Origin: an uncultured Clostridia bacterium
GTDB taxonomy: Bacteria > Bacillota > Clostridia > Oscillospirales > CAG-272
Assembly: GCA_947627815.1 (NCBI GenBank)
Contig: CANQXN010000059.1
Span: 1 to 9,713, forward strand
DNA: 9,713 nt
Direction of reading: 5' to 3'
Program-made: the position numbers and the translations under genes
The notes under the pieces: model-generated
Database searches by the model: none
What the model was told of the DNA's origin: nothing
Seen by the model: the letters and a program-made list of their open reading frames with translations, nothing else
Shown: positions 7,201 to 9,713 of the stretch, piece after piece
Numbering within the stretch: position 1 is the stretch's first letter
Layout: each line of letters opens with the position of its first letter

Positions 7201-7799
7201 TGCAGACCGGCTTTTTGGGGACAAAAATCATTCTTGACACCCTGACCAAGATCGGGCATAGCGAAGTGGCGTATACCCTCCTTCTGCAGGAAAACAATCC
7301 TTCCTGGCTCTATTCGGTGCTTCAGGGCGCCACCACGATCTGGGAGCGCTGGAACTCCTATACTTTGGACAGAGGCTTCGGCGATGTGGGCATGAATTCC
7401 TTCAACCACTATGCTTACGGCGCCGTGGCGTACTGGATGTTCAACACCATGGCCGGCATCGGCGTCGATCCCGCCGCCCCGGGCTTTGGGAAGATGATCA
7501 TTGCCCCCGTCCCCGATGTTAGGATCGGCAAAGTCGAGGCTTCCTATGAAAGCTGTTACGGCAAAGTCGCCGTGACTTCCGATTACAGCGAAACGGCATG
7601 GGATTACACCCTCACCCTGCCCGCCAACACCTCGGCGGAAATCCGCCTGCCTATGGGCAATTTCAAAACGCTCACGGTCAACGGCAAGGCGCTTGACGCC
7701 CTGACGCTGGCCGAGGACGGCATCGAATATCTCGGCACCGAAGACGGCGTCGCCCGCTTTCACGCGGTCAGCGGCAGCTTTGCTTTTGCCGCAAGATAA
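4293..7799 (+). CDS. Surface lipoprotein alpha-L-rhamnosidase, glycoside hydrolase family 78
   Basis: The product removes terminal L-rhamnose from plant glycosides, pectic side chains or similar glycans outside the cell. The 1168-residue protein begins with a lipoprotein signal peptide (lipobox LTAC, lipidated Cys23) and a Gly/Ser/Asp/Pro linker to about residue 54. Next is an Ig/Fn3-like domain (about 55-165), an extra beta-rich segment (about 170-370), the rhamnosidase N domain (about 375-540), a beta-sandwich (about 546-700), the (alpha/alpha)6 catalytic barrel (about 705-1065) and a C-terminal beta domain. GH78 signatures are DCPQRDERQGWTAD (746-759), with Glu752 the likely general acid, WGDW (861-864), and TTIWERWNSY with Glu1018 the likely base. 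NHYAYGAV follows. AAGGAG lies six bases before the ATG. The gene is single with its own promoter and terminator; no transporter or rhamnose catabolic gene is visible, so the natural substrate is unknown. Confidence 0.95.
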   Translation: MKRLVSFFLAVLMLMMPFVLTACGGDETTGSGDVTDPAGSTSSLPDPPDDPVPGTGVGIYAMKTDDFVNPLGIDTPTPSFSWKMASDVVGQKQTAYQIFVKTEDGKTVWDSGTVSSALSVDIPYEGETLTSGTRYHWQVAVWDKDGTKTLSPVASLETAFLYENEYADTKFISAPAQELPKDTVYTVDFDFILESGSMGFAFGATDTNNMLMWQINNHIAPGQRIYLRPHAKTGGNWATLTSDIDITAKLPVSAADFAGSLLHFRLEVSGRTIRTYIGKTEESLALVHTYTYTKNVPLNKLAFRQHANEDEVALFDNLVVKNEAGEVIYQNDFSETIGFEGSVYGVLENGMLKVGTSQGSDEHILLQSDAIPNLPGFRKTFTPKGEVKSARWYTCGLGVYEAYVNGKRVGFLQEDGGMLYPELKPGFTEMAKRKSYVTFDVTDFLKTGENVLAAVVTSGWWSGQVAASYGKTDAFWGKLVITYADGSSESIATGGDWKTARVSALLYADIFGGETYDARVSDDWMKPGYDDSAWDKVVINREYTGKIQAWKGSFIVDRADLERPLQSVTVYAGADGTTAGAYGKIHVLRTGTTASFTLAPGEVALIDFAQNASGWECFTVEGPAGTLLTIRHGEILNDNNGETSRGNDGPGGSVYNANYRTAAATTRYYLKGEGKESYHPAFTFYGFRYIEITATAPVTFSALSAHTVTSVEEDTGFMTTSDEKINQLFSNIRWGQYSNYLSVPTDCPQRDERQGWTADTQVFAPAGCYLGFSKSFLEKFMQDLMDAQAADGSYPGTAPTGSYNGGGWGGTGWADAGIIVPYTLYQMYNDVEVIKECWDSMQQYVDGYLASFGKRGPANIWGDWLAYESNDAEIQSLLAVAYYAWDAKMMAEMADALGLAAEAERYLTLYEEEKEYFIESYVNPTTGRMKRSEQTACLYALYLDLLPDEASVQAVTAQLLTNIKSKGNRLQTGFLGTKIILDTLTKIGHSEVAYTLLLQENNPSWLYSVLQGATTIWERWNSYTLDRGFGDVGMNSFNHYAYGAVAYWMFNTMAGIGVDPAAPGFGKMIIAPVPDVRIGKVEASYESCYGKVAVTSDYSETAWDYTLTLPANTSAEIRLPMGNFKTLTVNGKALDALTLAEDGIEYLGTEDGVARFHAVSGSFAFAAR

Positions 7800-7818
7800 C
7801 TTGTCTTGTCGCACTTAT

Positions 7819-7866
7819 AAAACCCGCCCTGTCTTTGCCGCACGCGGCAAAGACAGGGCGGGTTTT
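7819..7866. terminator. Strong bidirectional intrinsic terminator between convergent genes
   Basis: A perfect 22-bp inverted repeat (7819-7840 with 7845-7866) encloses a four-base loop CACG. The core is GC-rich and the ends are AAAA/TTTT, so both strands end in a U-run. It lies 19 bases after the rhamnosidase stop and nine bases past the stop of the convergent small membrane gene, and should end both transcripts. Confidence 0.95.
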
Positions 7867-7875
7867 TCGGCGGCG

Positions 7876-8073
7876 TTACGGGTCTTTCGGCGCAAAAAAG
7901 AGAAAACAAAGCAGGGCAATGAGAAAAAGCCCGGAAAAGACAAAGCAGACGATGCCGAAGACGGGCAGAGACGCGGCAAAGCCCAGTCCGCCGCACAGCA
8001 CCGTGAGAGCCAGGCACAAAAGCAGGGCGCGCAGGACGGAACTCTTTTTTCCGTCCGCCGGTTTTCTTTTCAT
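7876..8073 (-). CDS. Small two-helix membrane protein, function unknown
   Basis: I do not recognise this 65-residue protein. It starts with a basic stretch (MKRKPADGKK), then has two hydrophobic segments of membrane-spanning length (about 14-35 and 38-60) joined by a very short turn, and ends in APKDP. A helical hairpin in the cytoplasmic membrane with both ends probably inside is the natural reading. Reality is supported by GGGAG six bases before the ATG at 8073-8071, a well-spaced promoter upstream (8102-8130), and a terminator just past its TAA. An in-frame ATG at 8103 would add ten residues but lies inside the -10 element. It converges on the rhamnosidase gene and shares its terminator, so no functional link to it is implied. 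Confidence 0.7.
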   Translation of the reverse strand: MKRKPADGKKSSVLRALLLCLALTVLCGGLGFAASLPVFGIVCFVFSGLFLIALLCFLFFAPKDP

Positions 8074-8101
8074 AATCAGCCTCCCGGAAGTTTCTATGCT
8101 C

Positions 8102-8130
8102 ATGATAGCATATTTTCAAGCGTCTGTCCA
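8102..8130 (-). promoter_or_regulatory. Promoter of the small membrane protein gene
   Basis: On the minus strand TGGACA (8130-8125) and TATCAT (8107-8102) are separated by 17 bases, each one or two bases from consensus. The start would be near 8096, leaving a leader of about 20 bases that contains the ribosome binding site. Confidence 0.65.
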
Positions 8131-8397
8131 GCAAATTTTGCTTTTTTCCGACACTTTCCCGCAGGGCGGGGCGTTTTCTTTTGTTTTTACGACGGAATTT
8201 TCCTTTTTTCGGTACCTGAAAAAGCCGCCCTATCACAAAAAAAGAGTCGAACTCTGTCTTTTTATATCCCAAAACGGTATTTTTTACTATCTTTTGAAGC
8301 CTTATTTTTTTCACAGAGGAAAAACCCTGTTTCTTTTGACTTAAAAACAATACAATGCAAGGTTTTTAAAAAAAATCTGAATATTTTTTTATAAAAA
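8131..8397. other. AT-rich intergenic stretch without a credible gene
   Basis: This stretch is rich in T and A runs, in contrast to the GC-rich genes on either side. Open frames crossing it have no ribosome binding site and run through the terminator at 7819-7866. Small hairpins are present: a 5-bp stem at 8243-8255 flanked by A and T runs, and a weak bulged stem at 8311-8328 followed by a T-rich run. Either could be a weak terminator but neither is convincing. AAGCCTT at 8297-8303 is a partial copy of the motif found around the downstream HTH gene. Confidence 0.6.
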
Positions 8398-8430
8398 AGT
8401 ATTGCACTCCACAAATAAATGTGCTATACT
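8398..8430. promoter_or_regulatory. Dyad operator candidate over the HTH gene promoter
   Basis: AGTATTGCAC (8398-8407) and GTGCTATACT (8421-8430) are inverted copies with 9 of 10 positions complementary, separated by 13 bases. One arm covers the -35 and the other is the -10 with its TG extension. Because the second arm lies upstream of the transcription start, it acts as DNA and not as an RNA hairpin. Autorepression by the adjacent HTH protein is the simplest inference. Confidence 0.55.
8402..8430 (+). promoter_or_regulatory. Promoter of the HTH regulator gene
   Basis: TTGCAC (8402-8407), a poor -35, and TATACT (8425-8430), a good -10, are 17 bases apart; TG before the -10 (8422-8423) makes it an extended -10. 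The start would be near 8437, giving a leader of about 54 bases. Confidence 0.7.
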
Positions 8431-8444
8431 ATTATCACAAGCAT

Positions 8445-8461
8445 TTTAGAAAGCCTTGTTG
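8445..8461 (+). repeat. AGAAAGCCTTGT motif, copy in the HTH gene leader
   Basis: TTTAGAAAGCCTTGTTG lies in the predicted 5' untranslated region. Its inverse occurs at 8730-8746 with 15 of 17 positions complementary, and a direct copy of the core (11 of 12) lies at 8812-8823. Confidence 0.6.
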
Positions 8462-8490
8462 TAAGAAATCCAAAGGAGGATGAACGAAAA

Positions 8491-8706
8491 ATGGAAGTCA
8501 GTTACAATAAGTTGTGGAAGCTGTTGATCGACAAAAAGATGAGCAGAGCGGATCTGAGAAAGCAGGCGGACATTCTGCCTAACACGATGACAAAACTTCG
8601 TAGAGACGAGCTTGTCTCTATGACGATTCTTCTTCGTATTTGCAAGACCCTGAATTGTAATATCGGCGATATCTGCGATGTTATCCCCGCAGAATCGGCA
8701 AAATAA
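8491..8706 (+). CDS. Small Cro/C1-type (XRE family) HTH transcriptional regulator
   Basis: A 71-residue DNA-binding protein made of little more than one helix-turn-helix domain. The pattern YNKLWKLLIDKKMSRADLRKQADI, with LPNTMTKLRRDE (29-40) as probable recognition helix and CKTLNCNIGDICDVI (51-65) closing the domain, fits the small XRE proteins common in Firmicutes, where they occur alone or in mobile elements. There is no effector or dimerisation domain beyond the HTH. The ATG at 8491 is preferred; AAAGGAGG (8472-8479) precedes it with a longish 11-base spacing. The open frame upstream to 8419 overlaps the -10 and is not coding. Its own promoter, terminator and nearby dyad suggest autoregulation. 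The gene is more AT-rich than its neighbours. Targets are unknown; the isomerase-like gene downstream is the nearest candidate. Confidence 0.88.
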   Translation: MEVSYNKLWKLLIDKKMSRADLRKQADILPNTMTKLRRDELVSMTILLRICKTLNCNIGDICDVIPAESAK

Positions 8707-8729
8707 GGAAAATCGTGAAAAATCATCTG

Positions 8730-8746
8730 CAACCAGGCTTTCCAAA
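8730..8746 (-). repeat. AGAAAGCCTTGT motif, inverted copy in the HTH gene 3' UTR
   Basis: CAACCAGGCTTTCCAAA is complementary at 15 of 17 positions to 8445-8461 in the leader of the same transcript. It lies between the HTH stop codon and the terminator, so the two ends of this short mRNA could base-pair. Confidence 0.6.
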
Positions 8747-8751
8747 GCAAC

Positions 8752-8789
8752 AAAAACCGGTGATGCCATAAAGGCATGACCGGTTTTTT
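8752..8789 (+). terminator. Intrinsic terminator of the HTH gene
   Basis: AAAAACCGGT and ACCGGTTTTTT enclose a G-G mismatch, then an ATGCC/GGCAT stem with loop ATAAA, and the structure ends in a run of six T. The A-run on the left makes it symmetric, so it could work on both strands. It separates the HTH transcript from the promoter at 8820. Confidence 0.92.
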
Positions 8790-8811
8790 GTTCTTCTTGA
8801 ATTTTTTTCAT

Positions 8812-8823
8812 AGGAAGCCTTGT
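8812..8823 (+). repeat. AGAAAGCCTTGT motif, copy over the -35 of the isomerase-like gene
   Basis: AGGAAGCCTTGT matches 11 of 12 positions of the leader copy at 8448-8459. Its last four bases are the start of the TTGTCA -35 element, the position where a bound protein would block RNA polymerase. Confidence 0.55.
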
Positions 8824-8848
8824 CAGATTCTTCTTCCTGTGTTATACT
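8820..8848 (+). promoter_or_regulatory. Promoter of the isomerase-like gene
   Basis: TTGTCA (8820-8825, one base from consensus) and TATACT (8843-8848) are 17 bases apart, with TG at 8840-8841 making an extended -10. The start would be near 8855. This promoter lies inside the upstream extension of the downstream open frame and so supports the internal ATG at 8889. AGGAAG (8812-8817) and CTTCCT (8833-8838) form a short inverted repeat around the -35. Confidence 0.8.
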
Positions 8849-8888
8849 TGACTTTGCAAAAAACCATCGTACAGGGGGAAAACGCGGC

Positions 8889-9701
8889 ATGAAATATCAG
8901 CTTTACTGCTCCACGGGCGCGATGCTCGGCAGGATCAACGGGTGGGATCACCATATCCTTCTTGCCGCCGGCGGCGAGGTGGAGGCCGACGGCTTTGAAT
9001 TTATGATGGAGCCTCTGTATTATGACACATGGCAAGAGATCGGGCGCGACCTTGAAAAGAGCGGCTTTTCCTTTCCCGTGATGCATACCGATAAGGAAAT
9101 CGGCGTCTATCTCGCCGGCGACCCCGAGGAAAGAGAGAAGGGGCTTTCGCTCTTTGAGACAAACTGCCGCCTCGCGGTGATGATAGGGGCAAGGCGGCTC
9201 GTGCTTCATCTCTGGAGCGGCCAGGTGTCGGATCGGTATTTTGAAAACAATTTAGCGGCGCTCTCGCGGCTCTATGACATCGCCGCCCGCTATGACCTGC
9301 GCCTGATGGTGGAAAATGTCCCCTGCGCCGTCGGCAGTCCGCTCGCCCATTTTGGGGCGATCGCGGCCGCCTATCCCGACGCTTCCTTTGTCTATGATCT
9401 GCGCTTCGGCGCTTTTCACGAGGAAAATGCGGCGATGCTCGCCTCTCCCTTTATGAAAAGCGGCGCCGTTGCCCATGTCCATGTGTCGGATTATGTGGGG
9501 CCGCCGCACAACTTTTCCTCTCTGCGGCCGATCCTCCATCTCGGCGAGGGCATCATCGGCCTTGCCTCGCTCCTGCCGGCGCTTGGCGCCCGCTATGTTG
9601 GGTCAAGCGTAACGCTCGAGTCGCCGGCCTTTCTCCCCGACGGCTGCGACACCGGCGCCATCAACGCCGATCTTGCCTTTCTCCGGCGCTATTTGTCTTA
9701 A
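8889..9701 (+). CDS. Xylose isomerase-like TIM-barrel protein (sugar phosphate isomerase/epimerase family)
   Basis: The family (AP endonuclease 2 / xylose isomerase-like barrel) holds metal-dependent isomerases, epimerases and some DNA repair enzymes; the substrate here is unknown. The 270-residue length is typical. Candidate metal ligands are spread as expected: His66 (VMHTDKE), His107 (VLHLWSG), Glu142 (LMVENVPC), Asp170 and His177 (VYDLRFGAFH), His196/His198 and Asp201 (HVHVSDY), and Glu244 (VTLESP). HLGEG (217-221) fits the loop usual in sugar epimerases. The ATG at 8889 is chosen because AGGGGGAA (8873-8880) lies eight bases upstream and the promoter at 8820-8848 precludes the longer frame from 8820. 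It is probably monocistronic within the window. A role in rhamnose or other sugar use would fit the GH78 gene nearby, but the two are separately transcribed. An endonuclease IV role is less likely: the nine-ligand pattern is not evident. Confidence 0.85.
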   Translation: MKYQLYCSTGAMLGRINGWDHHILLAAGGEVEADGFEFMMEPLYYDTWQEIGRDLEKSGFSFPVMHTDKEIGVYLAGDPEEREKGLSLFETNCRLAVMIGARRLVLHLWSGQVSDRYFENNLAALSRLYDIAARYDLRLMVENVPCAVGSPLAHFGAIAAAYPDASFVYDLRFGAFHEENAAMLASPFMKSGAVAHVHVSDYVGPPHNFSSLRPILHLGEGIIGLASLLPALGARYVGSSVTLESPAFLPDGCDTGAINADLAFLRRYLS

Positions 9702-9713
9702 CAGGAAAAACCC

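Noticed and set aside
5559..7814. A 751-residue open frame antisense to the rhamnosidase gene
   Set aside because: It begins with GTG without a ribosome binding site, is exactly in the shadow of a certain GH78 gene, and has no recognisable motifs. GC-rich codon use often keeps such antisense frames open.
8243..8255. Small hairpin with A and T runs as a terminator
   Set aside because: The stem is only five base pairs with a three-base loop, and no gene ends nearby on either strand.
7760..8394. Overlapping long frames on both strands across 7760-8394
   Set aside because: They run through the perfect terminator hairpin at 7819-7866 and the AT-rich intergenic region, have low-complexity translations and lack ribosome binding sites. 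Only the 65-residue frame at 7876-8073 has its own signals.
8820..8888. N-terminal extension of the isomerase-like protein from the ATG-less frame at 8820
   Set aside because: The stretch holds a good -35/-10 pair and the ribosome binding site of the ATG at 8889; the translated extension has no family similarity.
1..9713. CRISPR arrays, tRNA or rRNA genes, transposases, phage genes, defence systems
   Set aside because: I looked for spaced direct repeats, cloverleaf-type segments and typical protein motifs on both strands and found none.

Overview
The window reads as chromosomal DNA of an anaerobic, GC-rich Firmicute, most likely a clostridial lineage. The signs are strong AGGAGG-type ribosome binding sites, a Gram-positive style lipoprotein with an LTAC lipobox, a TPP riboswitch that works through a transcription terminator, and the oxygen-sensitive ThiH route to the thiamine thiazole. 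A species cannot be named from the sequence.

Left part (1-4085, minus strand): a compact thiamine thiazole operon. A consensus-like promoter (TTGCCA-17-TATAAT, 4057-4085) is followed at once by a TPP riboswitch (about 3958-4050) and an intrinsic terminator (3901-3940). Then come thiS, thiF, thiG, thiH, a tenI-type thiazole tautomerase and the start of thiE, which runs off the left edge. Spacing is a few bases, or short stop/start overlaps, except for 38 bases between thiF and thiG. Together they activate and sulfurate ThiS (ThiF), make iminoacetate from tyrosine (ThiH), close the thiazole ring (ThiG), aromatise it (TenI) and couple it to the pyrimidine (ThiE). TPP switches the set off by feedback.

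Middle (4086-7866, plus strand): a divergent promoter (4221-4249) drives one long gene for a surface-anchored GH78 alpha-L-rhamnosidase of 1168 residues, with an extra beta-rich, possibly carbohydrate-binding domain near its N-terminus. It ends at a perfect 22-bp hairpin terminator that also serves the convergent small gene.

Right part (7867-9713): a 65-residue two-helix membrane protein (minus strand), an AT-rich intergenic stretch, a 71-residue Cro/C1-type HTH regulator with its own promoter and terminator, and a 270-residue TIM-barrel protein of the xylose isomerase-like family with its own promoter. The least ordinary structure lies around the HTH gene. A 10-bp dyad (9 of 10 matching) overlaps both its -35 and -10. 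An 'AGAAAGCCTTGT'-like motif occurs in its leader, inverted in its 3' UTR, and again over the -35 of the isomerase-like gene. This suggests a small regulatory circuit, but no new defence or mobile system is evident.
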